A DNA stretch of 64,000 nucleotides from Lentzea jiangxiensis. GTDB lineage: Bacteria > Actinomycetota > Actinomycetes > Mycobacteriales > Pseudonocardiaceae. Shown here piece after piece: positions 16,263 to 24,770 of the stretch. Position 1 is the stretch's first letter, and each line of letters opens with the position of its first letter. The stretch is taken from NCBI RefSeq assembly GCF_900104175.1, contig NZ_FNIX01000026.1, forward strand, positions 25,780 through 89,779. The letters run 5' to 3'. The notes below the pieces were generated by a model. It did not search any database, had not been told where the DNA came from, and saw nothing but the letters and a program-made list of their open reading frames with translations. The position numbers and the translations under genes are program-made.

Positions 16263-17336
16263 ATGGAATCCCTGACGTCGCCGGTGAAGGCCGCGCACCC
16301 CGAGGGTGCCGCGTACGGCACCGTCCTGGACGCCGAGGTCGCACTTCGGTTCAGCACGCTCGACGCCGAGTACGAGGCGATCCGGGAGCGGGCCGCCCTG
16401 CTGGACCTGTCCGGCGAGCGGATCATCGAGCTCTCCGGCCGAGACGCCGTCGAGTTCGCGCAGAAGGTGCTGGCGCGCGACGTGGAGTACCTGACCGCCG
16501 AGCGCTGCATGACGAGCCTGGTGCTCGCCGAGGACGGCACCGTCGTGGACCAGGTCGTGGTGTGGGGCCGGGAGGACAGCCTGCTGCTGGAGTCCTCCAC
16601 CGGCGCGGGCACCCGGCTGCTGGAGCACCTGCGCGCACATGCCGAGCCCGGCGTGGAGATCACCGACCGCACCGCCGAGTACGCGCTCTTCGGCCTGGAG
16701 GGCCCGTACGCGTGGGGCGTGGTCGGCCGGCTGATCGACGGCGAGCTGGCTTCACTGCCGTTCGAATCCATTGTGGACACCCAGTGGGACGGCGTGGACG
16801 TCCTTTTCGGACGCACCGGCGTGACGGGTGAGTACGGGTACAAGGTGCTGGTGCCGCGCGAGTCGGCCGAGCGGCTGTGGACCAAGGCCCTGGAGCACGC
16901 CGTGCCCGCCGGTCAGGAGGCCGTCGAGCTGGCGATGCTGGAGGTGCGGCAGCCGGTCGTGCGCCACGAGGCGGGCGAGGGCGTCGACGTGCTGGAGATG
17001 GGCGCGGGCTGGCTCGTGGACATCACCAAGGACGAGTTCGTCGGACGTGACGCCGTGGTGGCCGCCTTCGAGGGCACGGCGGAGCGCCGCACCGTCGGCT
17101 TCTCCGGCGGCACCGAGGTGCCCGCGCCGGGAACGCCGGTCACCGTGGGCGGGGAGAAGATCGGCGAGGTCGTCCACGCCGTGCACAGCGTCGGGCTGAA
17201 GTCCTCCCTCGGCCTGCTGCGGCTGCCGCCGGACCTGGCCGCCGCCGGGCTCACCCTCACCGTCGGCGACACCGAGGTCGTCACGCTGACCAGCCCGTAC
17301 GTCACGCCCAAGAGCTGGAGCACCCCGATCATCTGA
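16263..17336 (+). CDS. GcvT/aminomethyltransferase-like protein
   Basis: A 357-residue protein of the glycine-cleavage T-protein fold (GcvT/YgfZ/DmdA superfamily), whose members bind tetrahydrofolate and move one-carbon units or demethylate. Family landmarks are YEAIRERAALLDLSGERIIE near 40-60, LAEDGTVVDQVVV, GVTGEYGYKVLVP and DEFVGRDAVVAAF near the C-terminal domain. It starts five bases after the dehydratase, so it belongs to the operon. No glycine-cleavage partners (P, H, L proteins) are nearby, so ordinary glycine catabolism is unlikely. Whether it is a folate-dependent methyl-transfer or demethylation enzyme, or a non-catalytic scaffold, cannot be decided from sequence. Confidence 0.85.
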   Translation: MESLTSPVKAAHPEGAAYGTVLDAEVALRFSTLDAEYEAIRERAALLDLSGERIIELSGRDAVEFAQKVLARDVEYLTAERCMTSLVLAEDGTVVDQVVVWGREDSLLLESSTGAGTRLLEHLRAHAEPGVEITDRTAEYALFGLEGPYAWGVVGRLIDGELASLPFESIVDTQWDGVDVLFGRTGVTGEYGYKVLVPRESAERLWTKALEHAVPAGQEAVELAMLEVRQPVVRHEAGEGVDVLEMGAGWLVDITKDEFVGRDAVVAAFEGTAERRTVGFSGGTEVPAPGTPVTVGGEKIGEVVHAVHSVGLKSSLGLLRLPPDLAAAGLTLTVGDTEVVTLTSPYVTPKSWSTPII

Positions 17337-17342
17337 TCTGGT

Positions 17343-17364
17343 CCCCCGGGCCGTCGCCCGGGGG
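17343..17364 (+). promoter_or_regulatory. Intra-operon hairpin before the KS-CLF gene
   Basis: CCCCCGGGC (17343-17351) and GCCCGGGGG (17356-17364) form a perfect nine-base stem with a CGTC loop, followed by the strong site CGAGGAGGAG before the KS-CLF ATG. Most junctions in this operon overlap, so a stable hairpin here may attenuate transcription, mark RNA processing, or protect the downstream message. Confidence 0.5.
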
Positions 17365-17382
17365 TCGCGAGGAGGAGCAAGC

Positions 17383-19656
17383 ATGGCGCTGCGGCCAGTG
17401 GTCATCACCGGAGTCGGGGTGATCTGCGCGGTGGGCCGGGACCCGGAGGAGTTCTGGGCGCGGCTCACCGCGGGCGCGGGCGGCATCACCGCCGTGGAGG
17501 ACGAACGGTTCGCCGCGTTCGAGGCCAGGTTCGCGGGCCAGGTGCCCGACGAGTGGATCGACGCGCAGTTGCCGGCCGAGGACACCGGGCTGGACCGCAC
17601 GGCCCGGCTCGCGCTCGTCGCCGCCCGGCAGGCGGTCACCCAGGCAGGGCTGGGCGCCGCCACGCCCGCGACCCTGCCCGGCGAGCGGTTCGGGCTGGTC
17701 CTCGGCAAGTGCCAGGCCACCCCGACCGCGGCGGGCGGCTACCAGCCCATGCACGCCACCGGTGACGTCGTCGCCGGCAAGCTGGGCATGACCGGCCCGC
17801 GCATCCTGGTCTCGACCGCGTGCGCGGCGGGCGGCAACGCGGTCGGCCTGGCCAAGGACAAGATCCTCACCGGGGAAGCGGACGTGGTGCTCGCCGGTGG
17901 CGTCGACCCGCTGCTGTTCGGCACCTACGCGGGGTTCGCGGGCCTGCAGGCCCTCAGCGCCCGCCCGTGCGGCCCCTACAGCCGCTCGGACGGCCTGAAC
18001 CTGGGCGAGGGCGCCGCGTTCCTGGTCGTGGAGGCGCTGGACCACGCGCTGGCCAGGGGCGCGGAGCCGTTGGCGGAGGTCGCGGGCTACGGCCTGTCCG
18101 CCGACGCCTACCACGCCACCGCACCGGATCCGACCGGCCGCGGCGGCACCACGGCCATGCGCCGGGCGCTGTCCGACGCCGGTCTGGACCCCGACGCCGT
18201 GGACTACGTCAACGGGCACGGCACCGGCACGCCCGCCAACGACGCCATGGAGAAGAAGGTCATGCGCGCCGTGTTCGGCGAGCGGGCGCCGCAGGTGCCG
18301 ACCAGCAGCATCAAGAGCTTCATCGGACACACGCTGGGCGCGGCGGGCGCGGTCGAGGCGGTGGCCAGCGTGCTGGCACTGCGCACCGCGACCGCGCCGC
18401 CCACCATCGGGTTCACCGACGAGGCCATCGCGGAGTCCACCTTGGACTTCGTGCCGAACACCGCGCGCCCTCTGCACATGGACGTCGTGGTGTCCAACAA
18501 CTACGCGTTCGGCGGCAACAACGCCTCGCTCGTGCTGCGCCGCCCCGGTGGTCCGCGCGAGTACGACGAGCTGCCCGCCACCGAGGTCGTCCTCACCGGC
18601 CTCGGACCTGTCACCGGCCTGGGCACCGGCATCGCCGAGGTCGCCGAGGCGGTCGCCAACGGCCGCACCGCGGTCGGCGCGGCGCCGTCCCTGGAAGGCC
18701 GCACGTTCGCGCCGCGCTCGCTGTGGCGGCACATGAACAACCTGTCCCGCATGGCGATCGCCGCCTCCCGGCTGGCCTGGGAGGACGCCGGGCTGAAGCT
18801 GCCCCGCGCCGCCCTGGACAACGTGGGCGTCATCTTCGCCACCGCGGCGGGCTCGGTGGAGAGCACCGACGGGTTCGACGAGAGCGTGCTGGCCAACCCG
18901 AACAAGCCCGCCGTGCTCAGCTTCTCCAACGTGGTGCTCAACGCCACCGGCGGCGCCGTGTGCCAGACCCTGGGCCTGCGCGGCCCGACCACGACGATCT
19001 GCAACGGCAACGCGTCGGCTTCCATCGCGCTGGACTGCGCGGTGGAAGCCGTTCGGGCTGGCAAGGCGGACGTGGTGGTCGTGGTCGCCGCCGACGAGGC
19101 ACCGAGGCCCGGCGACGGCACGCGGGTGGACCCCTACGACCGGAACTCGGGCGAGGCGCCCGCGTCCGCGTCGGTGGCCCTGGTCGTCGAGTCCGCCGCG
19201 CACGCCGCGGCCAGAGGCGCGACCCCGTACGCGCGGGTGCTGGGCAGCGCCCACGCGAGCGCGGGTGCGGGCGACGAGCGGTCCCTGGTGGAGCGCGCCA
19301 TCGCCGCGCTGCCCACCGAAGGCGTGGACCTCGTGGTCGGTGCGGCCACCGGCGGCGCGGCCGACGAGGCGGAGGCGGGCGCGGTGCTCGACGCCGTCCC
19401 GTCCGCCCGGCTCACCGCCACCGCGGGCCTGACCGGTGACGCGGGCGCGGCCACCGGCGCGCTGAACCTGGCGCTGGCCGCGCTCGCCTTGCGCGACGGT
19501 GTCGCACCGGCCATCGCAGGGCTGACCAGCCCTCGCGCCGGCACGGTCGAGTCCTACGTCACCAAGCCCGAGCTGCCGGCCACGCCGGCCAAGGCCCTCG
19601 TGCTCAGCGCCGCGCCCGGCTCGGTGCGCGGAGGAACCCTGCTGGGTGCGGTATGA
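17383..19656 (+). CDS. Fused ketosynthase and chain-length-factor-like protein
   Basis: Two ketosynthase-fold domains in one 757-residue chain. Domain 1 (about 1-395) is a complete KS: Cys147 in STACAAGG, the first histidine in VNGHGTGT (about 279), and the lysine and second histidine in SIKSFIGHTLGAAG (about 310-316). Domain 2 (about 397-757) is KS-like, but its nucleophile position falls in ICNGNASAS, aligning to Asn, and the HGTGT motif is replaced by GAATGGAAD. It is therefore inactive, as expected for a chain-length factor. In most type II systems KS and CLF are separate subunits. It overlaps the next gene by four bases. With one ACP, KR, DH and malonyl transferase it forms a complete iterative synthase. 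Confidence 0.9.
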   Translation: MALRPVVITGVGVICAVGRDPEEFWARLTAGAGGITAVEDERFAAFEARFAGQVPDEWIDAQLPAEDTGLDRTARLALVAARQAVTQAGLGAATPATLPGERFGLVLGKCQATPTAAGGYQPMHATGDVVAGKLGMTGPRILVSTACAAGGNAVGLAKDKILTGEADVVLAGGVDPLLFGTYAGFAGLQALSARPCGPYSRSDGLNLGEGAAFLVVEALDHALARGAEPLAEVAGYGLSADAYHATAPDPTGRGGTTAMRRALSDAGLDPDAVDYVNGHGTGTPANDAMEKKVMRAVFGERAPQVPTSSIKSFIGHTLGAAGAVEAVASVLALRTATAPPTIGFTDEAIAESTLDFVPNTARPLHMDVVVSNNYAFGGNNASLVLRRPGGPREYDELPATEVVLTGLGPVTGLGTGIAEVAEAVANGRTAVGAAPSLEGRTFAPRSLWRHMNNLSRMAIAASRLAWEDAGLKLPRAALDNVGVIFATAAGSVESTDGFDESVLANPNKPAVLSFSNVVLNATGGAVCQTLGLRGPTTTICNGNASASIALDCAVEAVRAGKADVVVVVAADEAPRPGDGTRVDPYDRNSGEAPASASVALVVESAAHAAARGATPYARVLGSAHASAGAGDERSLVERAIAALPTEGVDLVVGAATGGAADEAEAGAVLDAVPSARLTATAGLTGDAGAATGALNLALAALALRDGVAPAIAGLTSPRAGTVESYVTKPELPATPAKALVLSAAPGSVRGGTLLGAV

Positions 19657-20381
19657 CCGGTCTGCCCTTCGACGTGCTGGAGACCGACCGGCTGCTCACC
19701 ACCACCAGGTCGGTGCGCCGCCGGCTCGACCTCGACCGGCCCGTGCCTCGCGCGGTGCTCGAGGAGGCGCTGGAGATCGCCGTCCAGGCACCGACCGCGA
19801 ACGACCAGCAGAACTGGCGCTGGGTCGTGATCACCGAGCAGGCGGTGAAGGACCAGCTGGCGGAGCTGTTCGACATCTCCTGGCAGTTCCACCAGAAGGA
19901 GGTGTGGACGCGGTCCGGGCGCCGGCGCAACACCCCGCAGGCGAGGAAGAACAACGCCTCCGCCGCCGCGCTGGCCGAGACCATCGCCGGGGTGCCCGCG
20001 CTGGTGATCCCGTGCGTGCTCGGCCGGCCGCCGGACATCGGCGCGATCGACGCCGAGTGGCTCGGCGCGACCGGCACCCGCAACCTCGGCACCTGGCAGG
20101 AGGGCGTGCGGATCGGGGCCATGCGGGCCAGCAACTTCTACGGCTCGATTTTCCCCGCGGTCTGGTCGTTCCAGCTGGCCCTGCGCAGCCGCGGTCTCGG
20201 AAGCACGATCACGTGCATGCACCTGCCGTTCGAGCGGCAGGTGGGCGAACTGCTCGGCATCCCCGCCGGTGTCACCCAGGTCTGCCTGGTACCGGTCGCC
20301 TACACGATCGGCACCGATTTCCGCCCGGCCAAGCGGGTTCCGGCCAAGGAGCGCACGTCCTGGGAGAGGTGGCAGGCATGA
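19653..20381 (+). CDS. Nitroreductase-family flavoprotein
   Basis: A 242-residue FMN-binding protein of the nitroreductase superfamily. The opening TTTRSVRRRLDLDRPVPRAV and APTANDQQNWRWVVI match the FMN phosphate and ring-binding segments. The C-terminal RSRGLGSTI...LLGIPAGVTQVCLVPVAY matches the family end. Members can reduce nitro groups, quinones or conjugated double bonds, or dehydrogenate oxazoles and flavins, so a role in chain reduction or desaturation is possible. It starts within the KS-CLF stop and overlaps the FAD enzyme by four bases. Confidence 0.85.
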   Translation: MTGLPFDVLETDRLLTTTRSVRRRLDLDRPVPRAVLEEALEIAVQAPTANDQQNWRWVVITEQAVKDQLAELFDISWQFHQKEVWTRSGRRRNTPQARKNNASAAALAETIAGVPALVIPCVLGRPPDIGAIDAEWLGATGTRNLGTWQEGVRIGAMRASNFYGSIFPAVWSFQLALRSRGLGSTITCMHLPFERQVGELLGIPAGVTQVCLVPVAYTIGTDFRPAKRVPAKERTSWERWQA

Positions 20382-21628
20382 CCGTCGAGCACAACGGGAT
20401 CGACGTGGTCGTGGTGGGCGGCGGTATCGCGGGCGCGTCCGCCGCGGCCAACCTCGTGCTGAACGGCCTGTCCGTGGTGCTGTTGGAGAAGCAGGAGACC
20501 TACCAGGACATCGTGCGCGGCGAGTGGATCGCGCCGTGGGGCCTGCGCGAGGCGCAGACGCTGGGCGTCGAAGAGGCGTTCGGACTCGGCGGCGCGTGGG
20601 AGATCCGCGAGTGGACGCAGTGGGACGAGACGGTCGCCCCGGCCGAGGCGGAGACCGTCGACATGACGCGGTTCGTGCCCGGTGTCGGTGGCCCCATGTC
20701 GTTCCCGCACCACGAGGTCTGCGCGCTGATGGCCGAACAGGCCGAGGACGACGGCGCGGAAGTGGTCATGGGCGCGCAGCGGGTCCGGGTCACCGCCGGC
20801 ACCATCCCGGAGGTCCGCTGGACCCACGCCGGACAGGAACACCTCGCCAAGCCGCGCATCGTCATCGGCGCCACCGGCCGCGGCTGCACGGTCGGCCGCC
20901 AGGTCGGCGTGTCCATGGCGACCTCGGTGCACCACTGGGGCGGCGGGCTGCGGGTCACCGGCCTGGACGACTGGCCGATGGACGTGCAGGCGATGGGCAC
21001 CGAGGACGAGAAGATGTTCATGGTGTTCCCGCAGGGCGACGGCAACGCCCGGCTCTACATCAACTTCCCCACCGCCAACCGGAAGCTCTACCAGGGCCCG
21101 GAGGGCGAGAGGCGGTTCATCGCGGACTTCGAACTGGCGTCCCTGCCCGACCGCGGCAAGGCCGTGTACGGCGCCGCGAAGCCGATCGGGCCGCTCAAGC
21201 TGTGGCCGTCGGTGGCGATGTTCCCCGAGCAGCCGATCGTCCTGGACGGCGTGGTGCTCGTCGGGGACGAGGCGGGCAACGCCGACACCGTGCTCGGTAC
21301 CGGCCTGTCGTGCAGCCTGCGCGACACCCGTGCCGTGTGCGAGGTGCTGACCGGAGGCGACGACTGGTCCCCCGCCGCCTTCGAGGGGTACCTGGCCGAG
21401 CGGAAGTTCCGGATGGACCGGCTGCACTTCGGCGCGGGCATCATCGCCAAGCTGCACTGCGAGTTCGGTCCCGTCGCGGCCGAGCGCCGCCGCCGGGCGC
21501 GCGAGCTCATGGCCGACAACTTCGCCGCGTCGGTGACCGGCCTGCTCAACATGGTCCCGCCCGAGGACGTGCCGGAGTTCGGGTTCAGCGAGTTCTTCGC
21601 CGAGAGGCTGTTCAGGGAGAGGGCATGA
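20378..21628 (+). CDS. FAD-dependent monooxygenase/epoxidase-like protein
   Basis: A 416-residue flavoprotein with VVVVGGGIAGASAAANLVLNGL near the N-terminus (ADP binding), GATGRGCTVG in the middle and VLVGDEAGNADTVLGTGLSCSL (GD-type motif). The pattern fits the squalene-epoxidase/flavin monooxygenase superfamily. The WxWxIP motif of flavin halogenases is not seen. It is followed immediately (4-base overlap) by an epoxide-hydrolase-type enzyme, so epoxidation of one or more polyene double bonds and subsequent opening is a reasonable reading. Substrate and regiochemistry are unknown. Confidence 0.8.
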   Translation: MTVEHNGIDVVVVGGGIAGASAAANLVLNGLSVVLLEKQETYQDIVRGEWIAPWGLREAQTLGVEEAFGLGGAWEIREWTQWDETVAPAEAETVDMTRFVPGVGGPMSFPHHEVCALMAEQAEDDGAEVVMGAQRVRVTAGTIPEVRWTHAGQEHLAKPRIVIGATGRGCTVGRQVGVSMATSVHHWGGGLRVTGLDDWPMDVQAMGTEDEKMFMVFPQGDGNARLYINFPTANRKLYQGPEGERRFIADFELASLPDRGKAVYGAAKPIGPLKLWPSVAMFPEQPIVLDGVVLVGDEAGNADTVLGTGLSCSLRDTRAVCEVLTGGDDWSPAAFEGYLAERKFRMDRLHFGAGIIAKLHCEFGPVAAERRRRARELMADNFAASVTGLLNMVPPEDVPEFGFSEFFAERLFRERA

Positions 21629-22506
21629 GCGTCAAGGACACCCTGCTGACCGGGTCGGCACACGTCAACGGCATCGACATCGCCTACGTGGACAAGGGAG
21701 AGGGCGACCCGGTCGTGCTGCTGCACGGCTTCCCCGACTCGCACTACCTGTGGCGGCACCAGATCGACCCACTGGTCGAGGCGGGCTTCCGCGTCATCGC
21801 GCCCGACCTGCGCGGCTTCGGCGAGTCGAGCAAGCCGCAGGAGGCCGAGGCGTACGACATGCGCACGATCGTCAACGACGTCGTGGCGCTGACGCAGCAC
21901 CTCGGCATCCCCAAGGCGCACATCGTCGGACACGACTGGGGCGCCGCCATCGCGTGGATGTACGCGTTCCTGATGCCGCGCCGCGTCGACCACCTCGCCG
22001 TGCTGTCGGTCGGCCACCCCGGCGTGTTCGGCACGCCGTCGATCGAACAGCGCAAGGCCAGCTGGTACATGCTCTTCTACCAGTTCCCCGGCGTGAGCGA
22101 GCAGCTGCTGCGGCGCAACGGGTGGCGGCTGTTCAAGGAGATCATGGGCGGCGAGGGCGACCACCAGCGCTACCCGCGCGAGCTGGCCAAGCCGGGCGCG
22201 CTCACCGCGGCGCTGAACTGGTACCGCGCCAACCGCTCCCCCGAGGCCGAGCTGCGCGTGGAGGGCAACTTCCCGCCCGTGCTCGCGCCCACCCTCGGCA
22301 TCTGGTCCACCGGGGACAAGGCGCTGCTCGAAGAGGGCATGACGGGTTCGGTGAAGTTCGTCAAGGGCTCGTGGCGCTACGAGCGCGTCGAGGACGCGAG
22401 CCACTGGATCCCGCTGGACCAGCCGGAGATCGTCACGAAGCTGCTGCTGGGTTTCCTGGGCACCGAGAAGGCCGCGGCGGTGCCCACCCGGCGGCGCCGG
22501 CTCTGA
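21625..22506 (+). CDS. Epoxide hydrolase-type alpha/beta hydrolase
   Basis: A 293-residue alpha/beta hydrolase. HGFPDSHYLWRHQ gives the oxyanion HGxP motif (34-37). The nucleophile is Asp104 in VGHDWGAAIAW, the G-H-D-W signature of epoxide hydrolases and dehalogenases. The catalytic histidine is in DASHWIPLDQP near 264. The nucleophile Asp rather than Ser supports epoxide opening through an ester intermediate. Direct coupling to the FAD enzyme upstream supports an epoxidation/hydrolysis or cyclisation pair. A haloalkane dehalogenase activity is less likely from context. Confidence 0.88.
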   Translation: MSVKDTLLTGSAHVNGIDIAYVDKGEGDPVVLLHGFPDSHYLWRHQIDPLVEAGFRVIAPDLRGFGESSKPQEAEAYDMRTIVNDVVALTQHLGIPKAHIVGHDWGAAIAWMYAFLMPRRVDHLAVLSVGHPGVFGTPSIEQRKASWYMLFYQFPGVSEQLLRRNGWRLFKEIMGGEGDHQRYPRELAKPGALTAALNWYRANRSPEAELRVEGNFPPVLAPTLGIWSTGDKALLEEGMTGSVKFVKGSWRYERVEDASHWIPLDQPEIVTKLLLGFLGTEKAAAVPTRRRRL

Positions 22507-22557
22507 CCGGCGCCCGGCTCGTCGGCAAGGGCAGCGCAGAGGACTGGAGGTGCGCAG

Positions 22558-23472
22558 GTGATCGGCTTCGTGTTCCCCGGCCAGGGAACGGTCCGGATCG
22601 GCATGGGCGGCTGGCTGCGCCGCGACCCGGTGGGCGCGGCGGTGGTCGCGCGCGCCGACAAGCTGCTGCCCGAGCCGGTGTCGGAGCTGTGCGCCCGCGG
22701 GCCGCTGGACAAGCTCGTCGACACCCTGCACGCGCAGCCCGCCGTGACCGCGTGCAACCTCGCCGCGCTCGCGGTCCTGCGGGAACGCGGCGTGGCGCCG
22801 GACGTCGTCGCCGGGCACAGCGTCGGTGAGATCAGCGCGTTGTGCGCGGCGGGCGTGCTGGACGTCGACACCGCACTGCACCTGGTCGCCGTCCGCGCCC
22901 GGCTCATGGCCGAGCTGCCCGGCACCGGTGGCATGACGGCCGTGCTGGGGCTGACGCCGCAGCGGGTGGAGGAACTGGCCGCCGAGGCCGCCGGGCCGGC
23001 TGAGCCGCTGGTCGTCGGCCTGGAGAACGCGCCGGACCACACCGTGGTCTCCGGCGCGACCGCCGCCGTCGAGCGGCTCGTCGCGCTGGCCGGAGCGGCC
23101 GGCGCCCGCAAGGTGGTGGCGCTCAAGGTGAGCAACGCGTTCCACTCGCCGCTGATGGCGGGCGCGCTGGACGGCTGGGCCGAGGCGGTGCGCGCGACAC
23201 CGATGCGCTCGCCGCGCGTCCCGGTGGTCCCGAACGCGACCGCCGAACCCACCACGGACCTCCCGACCATCGTGGACGCGCTGATCGCGCAGCTCACGGA
23301 GCGGGTGCGGTGGACGGAAACCATGCGCGTGCTCGCCGATGCGGAGACCCTGGTCGAGGTCGGCGACAGCAAGGTGCTCGCCGGCCTGCTCCGCGGCGTC
23401 GGCTCGAGCTGCGTCAGCATGGCCGACCCGGCCGCCGTGCGCAGGCTGCGCCGCCCGGAGCCCGCGGCATGA
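22558..23472 (+). CDS. Malonyl-CoA:ACP acyltransferase (FabD-like)
   Basis: A 304-residue transacylase loading malonyl units on the ACP. FVFPGQGT at 4-11, the nucleophile Ser88 in AGHSVGEISAL, and the catalytic histidine in SNAFHSPLM near 195 match FabD/MCAT. Many type II systems borrow the fatty-acid MCAT, so a dedicated copy suggests the pathway avoids primary-metabolism control or uses a special extender. The GTG 22558 follows CTGGAGG. It overlaps the downstream AcpS-like gene by four bases. Confidence 0.92.
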   Translation: MIGFVFPGQGTVRIGMGGWLRRDPVGAAVVARADKLLPEPVSELCARGPLDKLVDTLHAQPAVTACNLAALAVLRERGVAPDVVAGHSVGEISALCAAGVLDVDTALHLVAVRARLMAELPGTGGMTAVLGLTPQRVEELAAEAAGPAEPLVVGLENAPDHTVVSGATAAVERLVALAGAAGARKVVALKVSNAFHSPLMAGALDGWAEAVRATPMRSPRVPVVPNATAEPTTDLPTIVDALIAQLTERVRWTETMRVLADAETLVEVGDSKVLAGLLRGVGSSCVSMADPAAVRRLRRPEPAA

Positions 23473-23912
23473 CCAGGTGGGGCAGCGCCGCGGTCGCCTT
23501 CGGCGGGCTGACCGCACCGTGGCAGCTGGTCGAGCCGATGCCGCTGGAGGTCGTGTTCACCCGCCCGGAACGGCTGCGGTCCGGCGCCGGCCGCACCCTG
23601 CAGCACTGGGCGGGCCGGCTCGCGGCCAAGTACGCCGTGCTGCGCCTGCTGGACGAGCCCGTGACCGCGGAGCACCTGGGGGCGGTGGAGGTGCTCCCCC
23701 TGCCCGCTCCCCTCTGCAGCCGCACGGCGGCCTGCCTGCACGGCCACCCGCCGGGCGTGCGCCTGATCGGCCCGCTGGACGGGCGGGAGGCGGCGGGCAC
23801 CCGCGTCCGCGTCTCCGTCAGCCACACCGCCGACCTCGCGTTCGCGGTGGCGCTGACCGCGGCCCGGCTGCCCGAGGACCACGACCTGGAAGCGGTGACC
23901 GCATGGACCTGA
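23469..23912 (+). CDS. AcpS-type phosphopantetheinyl transferase-like protein
   Basis: A 147-residue protein with the two core motifs of the AcpS fold: WAGRLAAKYAVLRLL (the W-x-x-K-x-A helix with the magnesium/CoA-binding region) and VSVSHTADLAFAVAL near the C-terminus (the S-x-S-H beta strand). The N-terminal acidic strand usual in AcpS (G-x-D-x-x) is replaced by VEPMPLEVVFTRPERL, so metal binding may be altered. A second AcpS-type protein lies at 25541. This one may be a partner, a diverged enzyme, or an inactive subunit. It overlaps both neighbours. Confidence 0.65.
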   Translation: MTRWGSAAVAFGGLTAPWQLVEPMPLEVVFTRPERLRSGAGRTLQHWAGRLAAKYAVLRLLDEPVTAEHLGAVEVLPLPAPLCSRTAACLHGHPPGVRLIGPLDGREAAGTRVRVSVSHTADLAFAVALTAARLPEDHDLEAVTAWT

Positions 23913-24751
23913 TCGAGACCGCCGCGCGGTGGGCCGCGGCCTGGCACGCGCGCGACGCCACCGCCGTCGCGGACGCGGTGGCGGACTTCGCCGACCCGGA
24001 CACCCCGGAACCGGTGGGGGGCGCGGACCTCGTCGCGCACGTCGAGGCCGTGCTGACCCGGTTCCCGGACTTGACGCTCGACTTCGCACCGGCCGCCGAC
24101 GCGGGCGGCACCGCCGTGCTCGCCTGGACCCTGACCGGCACGCACCGCGCCCCCTACCTCGGGATACCGGGCACGGGCGGTGCGGCGCGGGTGGACGGCG
24201 TGGACGTGCTGACCGTCGAGGACGGCGCGGTGCGCGTGCGCCGCCACTTCGACCGGGTCGCCCTGGCCTCGTCGCTCGGCCACACGGCACGCTTCCTCCT
24301 CAGCCGCGACGAGGTGCAGGAGTACGGCATCAGCGCACGCACCACGATGGACAGGACCGACTACCCGCGGGTGCTGACGTTCACCTACCTGGACGTCCGC
24401 GACGAGGTCGAGGGCGCGGAGGTCGACCTGCTCAGCACCGAGGTGGTCAAGTCGTTGCGCGCCTCCAAGGGTTTCCTCGGCGTGAGCACGTTCGAGATCG
24501 GCACCCGCAAGTACACGATCAGCGCCTTCGACCGCCCGGAGTCGATCCGCGCCGTGCACGCCCGGCCGCACCAGCGGTCCCTGCGGAAGTTCTTCCGCGG
24601 CGGCCTGTGCACCGGGGCGTACACCAGCGTGTGGGTGCTGGAGCGCGAAACCCTGCACCTGCGCTGCCCCGACTGCGAGGAGATGGTCGACGCGGGCGTG
24701 GGCAAGACCTGCGCGTGCGGCACCACCCCGACCCCCGACCCCCTGTTCTGA
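23903..24751 (+). CDS. SnoaL-like domain fused to an ABM-like domain and zinc ribbon
   Basis: A 282-residue fusion. Residues about 1-125 resemble SnoaL-type polyketide cyclase/NTF2-like folds (AARWAAAWHARDATAVADAV, GTHRAPYLGIPGTGG, VDVLTVEDGAVRVRRHFD). Residues about 150-245 resemble a ferredoxin-like dimeric alpha/beta barrel, with RVLTFTYLDVRDEVEG and an AVHARPHQRSLRKFF helix. The last 35 residues hold two CxxC-type pairs (RCPDCEEM and TCACGTTP) that could bind zinc. The fusion suggests a cyclase or structural factor acting on the PKS product. The domain assignment of the middle part is by pattern only. Its start overlaps the upstream gene by ten bases. Confidence 0.65.
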   Translation: MDLIETAARWAAAWHARDATAVADAVADFADPDTPEPVGGADLVAHVEAVLTRFPDLTLDFAPAADAGGTAVLAWTLTGTHRAPYLGIPGTGGAARVDGVDVLTVEDGAVRVRRHFDRVALASSLGHTARFLLSRDEVQEYGISARTTMDRTDYPRVLTFTYLDVRDEVEGAEVDLLSTEVVKSLRASKGFLGVSTFEIGTRKYTISAFDRPESIRAVHARPHQRSLRKFFRGGLCTGAYTSVWVLERETLHLRCPDCEEMVDAGVGKTCACGTTPTPDPLF

Positions 24752-24770
24752 TGACGCCAGGAGCTGCCCG

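Noticed and set aside
16263..17336. Housekeeping glycine-cleavage T protein
   Set aside because: No GcvH, GcvP or lipoamide dehydrogenase nearby and tight coupling to PKS genes.
20378..21628. Flavin-dependent halogenase
   Set aside because: The characteristic WxWxIP motif and the halogenase lysine region were not found; an epoxidase/hydroxylase-type flavoprotein fits better.
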